This document shows positions 38,507-48,228 of a stretch of DNA of 64,000 nt, piece after piece. The notes beneath the pieces were generated by a model. The model worked only from the letters and a program-made list of their open reading frames with translations. It ran no database searches and was not told where the DNA came from. Within the stretch, counting starts at the first letter, position 1. Every line of letters begins with the position of its first letter. Location of the stretch: positions 372,001 to 436,000 of the forward strand of contig NZ_JAGENB010000001.1 in assembly GCF_019991125.1 (NCBI RefSeq), in the 5' to 3' direction. Source of the DNA: Phyllobacterium calauticae (GTDB lineage Bacteria; Pseudomonadota; Alphaproteobacteria; Rhizobiales; Rhizobiaceae). Both the position numbers and the translations under genes were made by a program.

Positions 38507-39316
38507 ATGAACACGAACACGCCCATTTTTCTCGCTGCAGCGTTGACTGTTGCGGCTTTTGCCTCGCCGTCACAGGCTGGAACCTCCGAGTGGACAAAGA
38601 CACCCGGCGGCAGCGTCCGGCTGATTGTCGACAATCCCCAGAAGGGCGCGAGCGAAGTACACGGCGCGGTACAGATCAATCTCGATCCGGGCTGGAAAAC
38701 CTATTGGCGCGAGCCCGGCGATGCCGGTGTGCCGCCGGAACTCGCGCTCTCCCAGGAGGGCAACATCAAAAGCTATTCGCTCGGGTTCCCTGCGCCACAC
38801 CGGTTTGAGGACGGCACTTCGAAGTGGTCAGGATACAAGAAATCCGTGGCACTGCCGGTTATCCTGACACTCGCCGACCCCTCCAAACCAGCCCAGTTCA
38901 AGGGCCATGCGTTTCTCGGCATCTGCGAGGCGATCTGCATTCCCGTCACCGCGGAATTCGATATTTCCATCGACAACAGCCCGTCGGATGCGCTGACGAA
39001 AACGCTTGTCAGCGATGCATTTGCCGCCCTGCCCGACAAGGCATCGGCTTCGTTCGGCGTGAAAAGTGCCGTGCGCCGGGATGATCATGTAAAGGTTACC
39101 GTTCAGCTGCCGACGGATCAGCCGCAAACCGACCTCTTCGTTGCCGGCGAGGGCGGCGTGACGTTCGGCATGGCGAAACTGAAAAGCCGCGAGGCGACAA
39201 CCGCCGTGTTCTCGGTGCCGGTTCTCACCGGCAAGGACAAGAAGGCCGTGATGCTGAACTACACCCTGGTCCAGGGCGAGAAGGCGGTTTCAGGCAAGCT
39301 TGAGGCACAGGAATAG
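38507..39316 (+). CDS. Exported protein with DsbD N-terminal-like domain
   Basis: The start at ATG 38507 (MNTNTPIFLAAALTVAAFASPSQA) gives a standard Sec signal. An earlier in-frame ATG at 38447 would add 20 residues. Neither has a strong ribosome site. Mature residues form one beta-rich domain with VDNPQKGASEVHGAVQINLDPGWKTYWREPGDAG, quoted partly as LDPGWKTYWREPGDAG, and HAFLGICEAICIPVTAEF. The C-E-A-I-C pair corresponds to the reactive Cys pair of DsbD-alpha-type domains, which pass electrons to periplasmic disulfide proteins. No transmembrane DsbD part is attached, so it must partner elsewhere. It has 269 residues. Confidence 0.82.
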   Translation: MNTNTPIFLAAALTVAAFASPSQAGTSEWTKTPGGSVRLIVDNPQKGASEVHGAVQINLDPGWKTYWREPGDAGVPPELALSQEGNIKSYSLGFPAPHRFEDGTSKWSGYKKSVALPVILTLADPSKPAQFKGHAFLGICEAICIPVTAEFDISIDNSPSDALTKTLVSDAFAALPDKASASFGVKSAVRRDDHVKVTVQLPTDQPQTDLFVAGEGGVTFGMAKLKSREATTAVFSVPVLTGKDKKAVMLNYTLVQGEKAVSGKLEAQE

Positions 39317-39348
39317 CACCGGTCTACCCTCGACTTTTGGTCATGCAC

Positions 39349-39372
39349 GCCCTATCTGCATAGGGCTAATTT
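39349..39372 (+). terminator. Rho-independent terminator
   Basis: The stem GCCCTAT / ATAGGGC with a CTGC loop is followed by TAATTTTGTT. It lies 32 bp after the DsbD-N-like gene and upstream of the peroxiredoxin gene, so the latter probably has its own promoter or is attenuated here. Confidence 0.75.
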
Positions 39373-39392
39373 TGTTCATATGGAGCCAATTC

Positions 39393-39878
39393 ATGACAAT
39401 CAAGGTAGGCGAGCGTTTGCCGGACGCCACGTTCAAGACAAAATCCGATGACGGTGTCAGCGAAGTCAGCTCGGACACCCTGTTCAAGGGCAAGAAGGTG
39501 GTGCTTTTCGCTGTACCGGGTGCCTTCACCCCGACCTGCAGCATGAACCATCTGCCGGGCTATCTTGAAAACCGCGATGCCATTCTGGCGAAGGGTGTCG
39601 ACACCATCGCCGTTGTCGCCGTCAACGATCCGCATGTGATGGGCGCGTGGGCCAAGGCCACCAATGGCGAAGGCAAGATCCAGTACCTGTCCGATGGCAA
39701 TGCGACCTTCACCAAGGCTGTCGGCCTGGATATCGACCTTGCAGCCGGCACGATGGGCGTGCGCTCCAAGCGCTATTCCATGCTGGTTGAGGATGGCGTG
39801 GTCAAGGAACTCAACATCGAGGACTCGCCCGGTCAGGCTGTGACCTCAAGCGCAGCGACCCTGCTCGGCCAGCTGTAA
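39393..39878 (+). CDS. Peroxiredoxin, Prx5 type
   Basis: ATG 39393 follows GGAG and gives MTIKVGERLPDATF, 161 residues in total. The peroxidatic site is VPGAFTPTCSMNHLPGYL, with the Thr-x-x-Cys of peroxiredoxins. The later segment KAVGLDIDLAAGTMGVRSKRYSMLVEDG, read here as GVRSKRYSMLVEDG, is the PRDX5 hallmark. It reduces hydrogen peroxide and organic hydroperoxides, probably with glutathione or thioredoxin. No resolving Cys of the atypical 2-Cys class is obvious. A terminator follows. Confidence 0.93.
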   Translation: MTIKVGERLPDATFKTKSDDGVSEVSSDTLFKGKKVVLFAVPGAFTPTCSMNHLPGYLENRDAILAKGVDTIAVVAVNDPHVMGAWAKATNGEGKIQYLSDGNATFTKAVGLDIDLAAGTMGVRSKRYSMLVEDGVVKELNIEDSPGQAVTSSAATLLGQL

Positions 39879-39901
39879 ACAGCGACAGAGCCAACCTATG
39901 C

Positions 39902-39927
39902 AAGGGGCCGGTCTGACCGGCCCTTTT
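39902..39927. terminator. Terminator between peroxiredoxin and rnhA
   Basis: A 7-bp stem GGGCCGG / CCGGCCC with a TCTGA loop, extended by flanking A/T pairs, ends in TTTTG on the plus strand. It lies 24 bp after the peroxiredoxin stop and 7 bp from the converging rnhA stop. Confidence 0.85.
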
Positions 39928-39933
39928 GTTTGC

Positions 39934-40377
39934 TCAGGATTTGTTTTTGAACGGCGCCATGCCGGTTCGGGCAAGCTCGTCGGCACGCTCGTTCTCCGGA
40001 TGTCCCGCGTGGCCCTTGACCCAGTGCCAGACAACCTTGTGGCGCTTGCGTGCCTCATCCAGCGCCTGCCAAAGCTCGGCATTCTTCACGGGCTTCTTGG
40101 CGGCGGTTTTCCAGCCGTTGCGCTTCCAGCCTTCGATCCAGCCGGAAATGCCATCACGGACATAGACCGAATCCGTATAGAGATCGACCGAACAAGGCTC
40201 CTTCAGCGCATTGAGCGCGGCAATGGCAGCCATCAATTCCATGCGGTTGTTCGTGGTATCCGCTTCACCGCCGAAAAGCTCTTTCTCATTGCCGTTCCAG
40301 CGCAGGACCGCGCCCCAGCCGCCAGGGCCGGGATTGCCGGAACAGGCGCCATCGGTAAAAACCTGTATCGACTTCAC
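39934..40377 (-). CDS. rnhA: Ribonuclease HI
   Basis: The 147-residue protein begins [22 protein letters not shown], with the first catalytic Asp in [11 protein letters not shown]. The Glu is in [13 protein letters not shown], the second Asp in [13 protein letters not shown], and the last Asp is near [12 protein letters not shown]. These are the D-E-D-D residues of RNase HI, and 147 is a normal length. It cuts the RNA of RNA-DNA hybrids. Its start overlaps the end of thrB by 4 nt (ATGA), placing it at the end of the ispH-thrB-rnhA unit. Confidence 0.95.
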   Translation of the reverse strand: MKSIQVFTDGACSGNPGPGGWGAVLRWNGNEKELFGGEADTTNNRMELMAAIAALNALKEPCSVDLYTDSVYVRDGISGWIEGWKRNGWKTAAKKPVKNAELWQALDEARKRHKVVWHWVKGHAGHPENERADELARTGMAPFKNKS

Positions 40378-41354
40378 GAGGCGGCACCCGCTGGCAGAAG
40401 GCCATATTCTTCGGCGGATTTGATCTGGCGATGGAAGCGCATGCGGCGGACATATTCCATCGGGTCCTTCTTGACGACGAAACTGCCCTCGGGAACGGTC
40501 AGCCAGTCATAGAGCCGGGTGAGCATGAAACGCAGCGCCGAGCCGCGCGCGAGGATGGGCAGGCTCTCCGCCTCCTCCGCCGACAGGGGACGCACGGAAT
40601 TGTAGCCGCGCAGCAGTGCCGTGCCCTTGGTCAGATTGAAGGAATGATCCTTTTCAAAGCACCAGGCATTCAGGCAGACCGCAACATCATAGGCGAGCAG
40701 ATCCGTGCAGGCGAAATAGAAATCGATCAGGCCGGAAAGCTTGTCGCCGAGAAAGAACACATTGTCCGGGAAAAGATCGGCATGGATGACACCGGCCGGC
40801 AGGTGTTGCGGCCAATGGGCTTCGAAGAAAGCCAGATCGGCTTCGGTCTCGCTGGCAAGGCCCGGCTCGACCCGGTCGGCATTGGCCTTTGAATTGTTCC
40901 ACAATGGCCGCCAGCCGGCGACCGAGAGCGCGTTCTTGCGGCGCATGGGGAAATCCGCCCCCGCCACGTGCATGCGCGCCAGCGCCTCTCCCAGCGCGTG
41001 GCAGTGCTGCACCGTGGGCCTGCGCATCCACATGCCTTCAAGGAAGGTCACGATGGCGGCCGGGCGGCCCGCGAGTTCGCCGATGCTGGAACCGTTCTTC
41101 TGCCCGACGGGCAAGGGACAACTGATCCCCTTCCCCGCAAGGTGCTGCATCAGCCCCAGAAAGAACGGCAGATCATTGCTGTTCACCCGCTTTTCATAGA
41201 GCGTCAGGATGTAGGAGCCCTTGCTCGTATGCAGCAGATAGTTGGAATTCTCGACGCCTTCGGCGATGCCCTTGTAGGACAGGAGTTCGCCGATGTCATA
41301 ATCCCGAAGGAAGTGCGCAAGATCGATTTCGTTGATATCGGTATAGACAGCCAT
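40374..41354 (-). CDS. thrB: Homoserine kinase (APH-type)
   Basis: This is a 326-residue kinase of the aminoglycoside-phosphotransferase fold, the ThrB form used by alphaproteobacteria and pseudomonads. [26 protein letters not shown] is the ATP-binding part, quoted here as [50 protein letters not shown] carries the catalytic H-x-D-x-x-x-x-N and the DFG-like D ([10 protein letters not shown] and LIDFYFAC). It phosphorylates homoserine for thrC to convert to threonine. Two base pairs separate it from ispH upstream and 4 nt overlap rnhA downstream. Confidence 0.94.
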   Translation of the reverse strand: MAVYTDINEIDLAHFLRDYDIGELLSYKGIAEGVENSNYLLHTSKGSYILTLYEKRVNSNDLPFFLGLMQHLAGKGISCPLPVGQKNGSSIGELAGRPAAIVTFLEGMWMRRPTVQHCHALGEALARMHVAGADFPMRRKNALSVAGWRPLWNNSKANADRVEPGLASETEADLAFFEAHWPQHLPAGVIHADLFPDNVFFLGDKLSGLIDFYFACTDLLAYDVAVCLNAWCFEKDHSFNLTKGTALLRGYNSVRPLSAEEAESLPILARGSALRFMLTRLYDWLTVPEGSFVVKKDPMEYVRRMRFHRQIKSAEEYGLLPAGAAS

Positions 41355-41356
41355 AA

Positions 41357-42364
41357 TCAGTGACTTCCGTTGACGAATGCCATGTCGCCGCTGGTCAGTT
41401 CCACATCGCGCAGATCGCGCATGACATGGAAATTCTCGGTTTCGATGGTCGTCTCGGCAAGTTCAATCGACACGGAATAGCGCTCCGAAAAGGACTGGAT
41501 GATTTCATCGACAATGATTTCAGGTGCGGACGCACCGGCGGAGAGGCCGACGGTCGCAATATCGCCGATCAGGTCCCAGTCGATATCCGCGGCCCGCTGC
41601 ACCAGCAGCGATTGCGAAGCACCGGAGCGCTCTGCAACCTCGACCAGCCGCTTCGAATTGGACGAATTCGGCGCACCGACGACGAGGAACAGATCGCAGC
41701 CTGGCGCTGCCGCCTTCACAGCGTCCTGACGGTTTGTCGTGGCATAGCAGATGGATTCGGCCGCCGGCGCGGTCAAATCCGGAAAGCGGCTCTGCAAGGC
41801 GGCGATGATCCCCGCGGTGTCATCGACCGACAGCGTCGTCTGCGTGACGAAACCGAGGTTCTTCGGGTCCGCCGGCTGGTACTTCTCAGCGTCTTCGATG
41901 GTTTCGATCAATGTTACCGCGCCCTCCGGCAATTGCCCCATCGTTCCGATGACTTCAGGATGACCGGAATGGCCGACCAGAATGACGTGGCGCCCAAGCC
42001 GCTGATGGCGCATGGCCTGCTTGTGCACCTTGGAGACAAGCGGACAGGTGGCATCGAGATAAAACAGGTTCTTGTGTTCCGCGTCTTCCGGCACCGACTT
42101 CGGCACGCCATGCGCAGAGAAAACCACGGGCTGGCTGCGATGTTCTGCCGGGATTTCGTCGAGTTCTTCGACGAAAACGGCACCGCGGGCCTGCAGGCCC
42201 TGCACCACATAGCGATTGTGCACGATCTCATGCCGGACATAGACCGGTGCGCCATATTTCTTCAGCGCCAGGACGACGATCTGGATGGCGCGATCCACCC
42301 CGGCGCAAAATCCGCGCGGTCCGCACAGGCGGATTGTCAGTGGTTTCTTGTCAGCCATGGTCAT
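41357..42364 (-). CDS. ispH: 4-hydroxy-3-methylbut-2-enyl diphosphate reductase
   Basis: It is read from ATG 42364 ([22 protein letters not shown]) and is 335 residues long. The three cysteines of the [4Fe-4S] cluster are in [25 protein letters not shown] and [23 protein letters not shown] and [10 protein letters not shown] carry the conserved His residues. The conserved E of the TNRQ region and [12 protein letters not shown] follow. It performs the last MEP-pathway step, giving IPP and DMAPP. The pathway's first enzyme, dxs, is also in this window at 53468. It leads the ispH-thrB-rnhA unit after surf1. Confidence 0.96.
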   Translation of the reverse strand: MTMADKKPLTIRLCGPRGFCAGVDRAIQIVVLALKKYGAPVYVRHEIVHNRYVVQGLQARGAVFVEELDEIPAEHRSQPVVFSAHGVPKSVPEDAEHKNLFYLDATCPLVSKVHKQAMRHQRLGRHVILVGHSGHPEVIGTMGQLPEGAVTLIETIEDAEKYQPADPKNLGFVTQTTLSVDDTAGIIAALQSRFPDLTAPAAESICYATTNRQDAVKAAAPGCDLFLVVGAPNSSNSKRLVEVAERSGASQSLLVQRAADIDWDLIGDIATVGLSAGASAPEIIVDEIIQSFSERYSVSIELAETTIETENFHVMRDLRDVELTSGDMAFVNGSH

Positions 42365-42415
42365 AGGTCTCGCGGAAGTCGAAGCGTTGGATGTGCCCAT
42401 GGAATTGGGCGGCAA

Positions 42416-43198
42416 TCAACGGGAAGTCAAGTCCGAAGGTTGAGTTTCTGCTTTGTCGCCCTGCCTGCGCCGCACCATGGAGATGATCACGATGGTCAGC
42501 AGTGTCGCCGCCAGACCATACCACGTGACCGCATATTGCAGATGGCTGTTGGGAAGATCGATGATGGTGACACCGCCGATGGGAAAGCCGCCGGGATTGG
42601 GCGTTTTATCAGCATCGATGAAGAACGGCACCAGTTGTTCGGGATTGATGCTGGACTGCGCCGCCATAACAGGCAGGTCTTTCCAGAAATAGATGTTCTT
42701 GACGAGATCATTATCAGGAAGAATGGAGGACGGTTTTCCAGCCAACGGATTGCGCGCAAGCCCGGTGACGGTCACCGGTCCCGCCACTTCGCCCTGTTGG
42801 CGTGTCGACGCATTCTTCTGGTCGTAGGGCACGAAGCCGCGGTTGACGAAAACCGCCCGGCCATCGTCGAGTTGCAGCGGGGTATAGATGAAGTAACCGG
42901 AATAACCCTCATAGGTGGCGAAGAAATGCCGCTCGCGGTCATTGAGCAGACGCCCGGTGACTGTCACGGGACGGTATTCGACATCATGGTCCTGCGCCCA
43001 GATCTTTTCGATCTCCGCCAGCGGCTGCGGTGCGGAATGGGTGCGCGCGGCGATGGTTGCCAGCAGCGCTTCCTTCCATTGCAGGCGTTCCACCTGCCAG
43101 GTACCGAGCCCGATCAGAATGACAAAGAGAATAGCGCTGAGGCTCAGCGTGATCCATGGAAACCGGGCAGGCCTTGCTGGCATTGCAACATCACTCAT
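42416..43198 (-). CDS. SURF1 cytochrome oxidase assembly protein
   Basis: ATG 43198 overlaps the DUF983 stop by 8 nt and gives MSDVAMPARPARFPWITLSL, 260 residues. Two membrane helices flank the protein: one at residues 13-35 (LSLSAILFVILIGLGTWQV) and one near 220-240. The periplasmic domain has the SURF1 hallmarks GTWQVERLQWKEALL, PVTVTGRLLNDRERHFFATY, and VFVNRGFVPYDQKN. It inserts or stabilises haem in CtaD of the aa3 oxidase. Its position in the cta operon supports this. Confidence 0.94.
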   Translation of the reverse strand: MSDVAMPARPARFPWITLSLSAILFVILIGLGTWQVERLQWKEALLATIAARTHSAPQPLAEIEKIWAQDHDVEYRPVTVTGRLLNDRERHFFATYEGYSGYFIYTPLQLDDGRAVFVNRGFVPYDQKNASTRQQGEVAGPVTVTGLARNPLAGKPSSILPDNDLVKNIYFWKDLPVMAAQSSINPEQLVPFFIDADKTPNPGGFPIGGVTIIDLPNSHLQYAVTWYGLAATLLTIVIISMVRRRQGDKAETQPSDLTSR

Positions 43199-43586
43199 GG
43201 GCAGCGGGAATATCAAGGCGCCCTTCCGCAGCCTTGTGTTTGTATTGAAGGGCAATCAGGACACCTTTCATCCAGCGCAGAGCCGTCAGGCAGAGCACAA
43301 GCGCCAGCGGAATCCACAGGATGAAATGCACCCAAAGCGGCGGATCGAGCGTGACTTCCATCCACAGCGCCAGTCCGACGACGATGAACCCGATCAGCAG
43401 CATCACCAGCACGGCCGGACCATCGCCCGAATCGATAAAGGAATAATCGAGCCCGCAGCTGGAGCATTGCCGGGCCGGTGTCAGAAAACCATCGAACAGC
43501 TTGCCCTGCCCGCAGCGGGGGCAACGTGCCTTGACGCCCGCAGTGAACGGGTCAACTGGCGGATAAAGGGCTCTGTCTTCACTCAT
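43191..43586 (-). CDS. DUF983 membrane protein with zinc-ribbon-like N-terminus
   Basis: It has 131 residues. The N-terminal domain holds four Cys in two pairs, CPRCGQGKLF and QCSSCGLDYSF, which look like a zinc ribbon. Two membrane helices follow (AVLVMLLIGFIVVGLALWM and WVHFILWIPLALVLCLTALRW). DUF983 genes occur between ctaE and surf1 in alphaproteobacterial oxidase operons, and a role in oxidase assembly is inferred from that only. Its start ATGA overlaps the stop of an L,D-transpeptidase remnant, and its end overlaps surf1 by 8 nt. Confidence 0.88.
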   Translation of the reverse strand: MSEDRALYPPVDPFTAGVKARCPRCGQGKLFDGFLTPARQCSSCGLDYSFIDSGDGPAVLVMLLIGFIVVGLALWMEVTLDPPLWVHFILWIPLALVLCLTALRWMKGVLIALQYKHKAAEGRLDIPAAHE

Positions 43587-43678
43587 GGGTTGGTCTCGAT
43601 CGGTGTTCCATCCTGGACCAGCGCCCAGATTTCATCCATTGGGCGATTAGTGACGCCATTGCACCCCTCTGTCCAGTC
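43583..43678 (-). pseudogene. Remnant of an L,D-transpeptidase (YkuD) gene, C-terminal end only
   Basis: The last 31 codons before the DUF983 start read DWTEGCNGVTNRPMDEIWAL and end in DGTPIETNP. The catalytic Cys context (T-E-G-C-x-x-V-T-N) and the acidic DEIW segment match the C-terminal end of YkuD L,D-transpeptidases (normally about 160 or more residues). All upstream parts of the domain, including the catalytic His motif, are missing. The sequence above it is unrelated (an ORF of 74 codons starts at 43807 but crosses the ctaE terminator). Its stop TGA overlaps the DUF983 start. I judge it a decayed gene rather than a functional peptide. Confidence 0.7.
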
Positions 43679-43725
43679 GATAAGTTGAAGCACCCGCCCC
43701 TCATCGAGATTGTGCCCAAACAATA

Positions 43726-43753
43726 AGGGCGGCCATGTTTCCATGACCGCCCT
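43726..43753 (-). terminator. Terminator after ctaE
   Basis: The stem AGGGCGG / CCGCCCT continues after one mismatch (C-A) into CATG / CATG with a TTTC loop. It lies 27 bp beyond the ctaE stop and is followed on the minus strand by TTATTGTTT. Confidence 0.7.
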
Positions 43754-43779
43754 CTTTATTTCTGTTTGCAGCGACTTGC

Positions 43780-44658
43780 TTATTCGACGGCCAGCGTCGC
43801 GCCCCATGAGGCCCAGACGTAGATCGAGAAGAACAGGAACAGCCAGACCACGTCGACGAAGTGCCAGTACCAGGCAGCAGCCTCGAAGCCGAAATGCTTC
43901 TGCGGGGTGAAATCGCCGCGCATGGCGCGCAGCAGGCAGACCAGCAGGAAGATCGTTCCGATGATCACGTGGAAGCCATGGAAACCCGTGGCCATGAAGA
44001 AGGTCGCGCCGTAGATCGAATCCTTGAACGCGAACGGAGCGTGCATGTACTCGTAGCCCTGCACGAACGAGAAGAGCATGCCGAGCAGGACAGTCAGCGT
44101 CAGGCCGGTGATCAGGCCCTTGCGGTCCTTGTGGATCAGCGCATGGTGCGCCCAGGTGACCGTCGTACCGGACAGCAGCAGGATGATGGTGTTGTACAGC
44201 GGCAGGTGCAGCGGATCGAGAACTTCGATTCCCTTGGGAGGCCAGTGACCGCCGGTGAATGCCGCACGGGCAACCTGCTCAGCTTCGCCCGGGAACAGGC
44301 TGGCATCGAAGAAGGCCCAGAACCAGGCAACGAAGAACATCACTTCCGACGCGATGAACATGATCATGCCATAGCGCAGGTGCAGGGAAACGACGCGGGT
44401 GTGGTGCCCTTCCTTGCTCTCCCGGATGGTATCCGACCACCAGCCGAACATGGTGTAGAGAACGATGGCCAGGCCGATGAAGAACAACCATGGCTGTGCC
44501 AGGTTATGCCCAAAGAGCGGCAATTCCCCGCCGCTGTGGTAGCGCATGTAAGCGATGCCGCCGATAGCCATGACAAAAGCACCGACAGAGCCTAGGAACG
44601 GCCATGGGCTTGGGTCGATAATGTGGTAGTCGTGGTTCTTTGTGTGCGCTTCGGCCAT
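43780..44658 (-). CDS. ctaE: Cytochrome c oxidase subunit III
   Basis: The 292-residue integral membrane protein has about seven hydrophobic helices. Characteristic segments are KNHDYHIIDPSPWPFLGSVGAF at the N-terminus, SEVMFFVAWFWAFFDASLFPG (with the conserved Glu of subunit III), LSGTTVTWAHHAL, and GFHGFHVIIGTIFLLVCLLR near the end. It is a non-catalytic subunit that stabilises proton uptake in aa3 oxidases. It follows ctaG by 58 bp, and a terminator after it suggests that it ends the main oxidase transcript. Confidence 0.96.
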   Translation of the reverse strand: MAEAHTKNHDYHIIDPSPWPFLGSVGAFVMAIGGIAYMRYHSGGELPLFGHNLAQPWLFFIGLAIVLYTMFGWWSDTIRESKEGHHTRVVSLHLRYGMIMFIASEVMFFVAWFWAFFDASLFPGEAEQVARAAFTGGHWPPKGIEVLDPLHLPLYNTIILLLSGTTVTWAHHALIHKDRKGLITGLTLTVLLGMLFSFVQGYEYMHAPFAFKDSIYGATFFMATGFHGFHVIIGTIFLLVCLLRAMRGDFTPQKHFGFEAAAWYWHFVDVVWLFLFFSIYVWASWGATLAVE

Positions 44659-44716
44659 TTTAACCCCCGCAAGTTCTATTCATCTGTTTAGCCACTGACA
44701 AAATGTCAGCGCAAGT

Positions 44717-45358
44717 TCAAAGCTGTCCCGACGGCTTGTCTTTCTTCACGTCCGCACTGGCGGCAACCGGTGCCGGCATCGCGATCGGAAAGAATGTGTA
44801 GGACAGGGTAATCGTGTTGACGCCCTTCAGTTCTTCCGAATTGACGATATCCGGATCGACGAAGAAAACGACGGGCATCTGCATGTCTTCGCCCGGCTTC
44901 AGGACGGTGTCGGTGAAGCAGAAGCACTCGACCTTGTTGAAGTAGGCACCGGCGGCCTGCGGCGTGACATTGAAGGCTGCACGACCGGCAGACGGCTTGT
45001 CCAGCTTGTTGATCGCTTCATAGTGAATGAGCTTGGTCTCGCCAATGTTCATCGTCACTTCGCGCTGCACCGGCTTGAACTGCCACGCCAACCCGTCGGA
45101 GGTATTGGCGTCGAAGCGAACGGTGATCTTCTTGTCGAGGATCGTGTCGGACATCTGCTCGACCCGCTGGGTCGTGCCGCCATAACCGGTGACCTGACAG
45201 AACATGGCGTAGAGCGGCACGGCCGCAAAAGCCATGCCAACCATGCCGAAGAAGAAGGCAAGGCAGGAAATCGCGATTGTCCGGTCGGAAACCCGGCGCT
45301 TTGGCGCAGGCGTGCTATCCGCCGCTGGTATCTGGTTATCTTCCACAGGAGCGCTCAT
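44717..45358 (-). CDS. ctaG: Cytochrome c oxidase assembly protein CtaG (Cox11)
   Basis: ATG 45358 overlaps the preceding stop by 1 nt and gives 213 residues. One membrane helix (residues about 25-48, TIAISCLAFFFGMVGMAFAAV) anchors a periplasmic copper-binding domain. PLYAMFCQVTGYGGTTQ follows the helix. The copper site is ECFCFTDTVLKPGE (C-F-C-F). PVVFFVDPDIVNSEELKGVNTITLSYTFF is conserved. Cox11/CtaG delivers copper to the CuB centre of CtaD. Its operon neighbours are the oxidase subunits. Confidence 0.95.
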   Translation of the reverse strand: MSAPVEDNQIPAADSTPAPKRRVSDRTIAISCLAFFFGMVGMAFAAVPLYAMFCQVTGYGGTTQRVEQMSDTILDKKITVRFDANTSDGLAWQFKPVQREVTMNIGETKLIHYEAINKLDKPSAGRAAFNVTPQAAGAYFNKVECFCFTDTVLKPGEDMQMPVVFFVDPDIVNSEELKGVNTITLSYTFFPIAMPAPVAASADVKKDKPSGQL

Positions 45359-45513
45359 CACATCTGCCGTTCGAGAATCCTGGCACCGAGCTTGGCCCAT
45401 GTGCCGACATAAACGAGGATCACAAACGCGGCCAAGGCCAGGGCAAGCGCGATGGAGCGGCTGCGCTGCGCCCTTTTCTGTTTGGGTGTCAGTGTAACGC
45501 GATCATCACTCAT
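45358..45513 (-). CDS. Small single-span membrane protein in oxidase operon (CoxF-like)
   Basis: A 51-residue ORF starts at ATG 45513 (AGGTG upstream), right after the ctaB stop, and ends in a stop overlapping the ctaG start (TGATG). The sequence is MSDDRVTLTPKQKRAQRSRS followed by one hydrophobic helix (LALALAAFVILVYVGTW) and a short polar tail. Alphaproteobacterial cta operons commonly have a tiny, poorly conserved membrane ORF here, sometimes called coxF. Both its tight junctions argue that it is translated. Its function is unknown. Confidence 0.75.
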   Translation of the reverse strand: MSDDRVTLTPKQKRAQRSRSIALALALAAFVILVYVGTWAKLGARILERQM

Positions 45514-45514
45514 G

Positions 45515-46459
45515 TCATGCACCTGCCAGGAAAAGTGCTTTGCGCACAAGGATTTCGCCGAGAAGTACGGCATAGAGACTGAAAAGATAGAAGATCGAGA
45601 AAGCGAACATCTTCTTCGCCGGCTTGATCATCGGCGCGCCAACCGGCGCACGCCAGACGGTCCAGGCGTAGAAAAGGAACATTGCTCCGGCGCCGATGGA
45701 AAACACGCCATAGACAATGCCGGCAAAGCCCATGACCCATGGCAGCACGGCAACCGGCGCCACCAGCAGCGTATAGAGAAAAATCTGGAACTTCGTCGAC
45801 GCTTCGCCCATGACATTGGGCATCATCGGGATTTTGGCTTTCTCGTAATCATCCGACATGAACAGCGACAGCGCCCAGAAATGCGGCGGCGTCCACAGGA
45901 AGATGATGAGGAAAAGCACGATGCTTTCGATGCCGACCGAATTGGTCACGGCAGCCCAGCCGATCATCGGCGGAAATGCACCCGCAGCCCCGCCGATGAC
46001 GATGTTCTGCGGCGTCGAGCGCTTCAGCCACATCGTATAAACCACCGCATAGAAGAAGATGGTGAAGGCCAGCAGGAACGCCGAGAGAAGATTGACGAAA
46101 AGGCCGAGCGTGACCACCGAGAACGCGGACAGCAGCAGACCGAAGGTCAGCACCTCTTCGCGCGTGATCCGGCCGGCCGGAATGGGCCGGTTGGCGGTGC
46201 GCTTCATCACGGCATCGATATCGGAATCGTACCACATGTTCAGCGCGCCGGAGGCTCCGGCACCAACGGCGATGCAGAGAATGGCGATAACACCGAGAAT
46301 GGGATTGATATGACCGGGCGCGGCCATCATGCCGACAATGGCGGTGAAGACAACCAGTGACATCACGCGCGGCTTGAGCAAGGCAATATAGTCCGACGCA
46401 TTGGCTTCAGACAGGCCAATCGCGGTATCTACGGTTGCGTTTTTCTCAATCAGGGCCAT
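45515..46459 (-). CDS. ctaB: Protoheme IX farnesyltransferase
   Basis: The 314-residue UbiA-family enzyme has about nine membrane spans. The first prenyl-diphosphate motif is in [21 protein letters not shown] (N-x-x-x-D-x-x-x-D). [10 protein letters not shown] opens the first helix. The second is represented by [19 protein letters not shown], with the conserved D-Y-x-x-A-x-x-P-M-M-P. It converts haem B to haem O, the first step to the haem A of the aa3 oxidase. It is separated from ctaD by a 77-bp gap containing a strong hairpin. Confidence 0.96.
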   Translation of the reverse strand: MALIEKNATVDTAIGLSEANASDYIALLKPRVMSLVVFTAIVGMMAAPGHINPILGVIAILCIAVGAGASGALNMWYDSDIDAVMKRTANRPIPAGRITREEVLTFGLLLSAFSVVTLGLFVNLLSAFLLAFTIFFYAVVYTMWLKRSTPQNIVIGGAAGAFPPMIGWAAVTNSVGIESIVLFLIIFLWTPPHFWALSLFMSDDYEKAKIPMMPNVMGEASTKFQIFLYTLLVAPVAVLPWVMGFAGIVYGVFSIGAGAMFLFYAWTVWRAPVGAPMIKPAKKMFAFSIFYLFSLYAVLLGEILVRKALFLAGA

Positions 46460-46501
46460 TCGATCAGTCTTGTTGTTTCAGTCGTTTCAACTTGAAGATA
46501 C

Positions 46502-46528
46502 CCGGGCCGCTGGGGTTCAGCGGCCCGG
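46502..46528 (-). terminator. Intercistronic hairpin between ctaD and ctaB
   Basis: A perfect 11-bp GC-rich stem, CCGGGCCGCTG / CAGCGGCCCGG, with a GGGTT loop lies 9 bp after the ctaD stop. Without a T-run on the minus strand it may be an mRNA-stabilising or attenuating hairpin that gives ctaC-ctaD more message than the downstream assembly genes. Confidence 0.65.
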
Positions 46529-46536
46529 TTGTATTG

Positions 46537-48219
<1,683 letters not shown>

Positions 48220-48228
48220 TCAACCAGC

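Noticed and set aside
41360-43324. 654-codon open frame opposite ispH and surf1
   Set aside because: It covers two real genes and their junction and has no recognisable domain.
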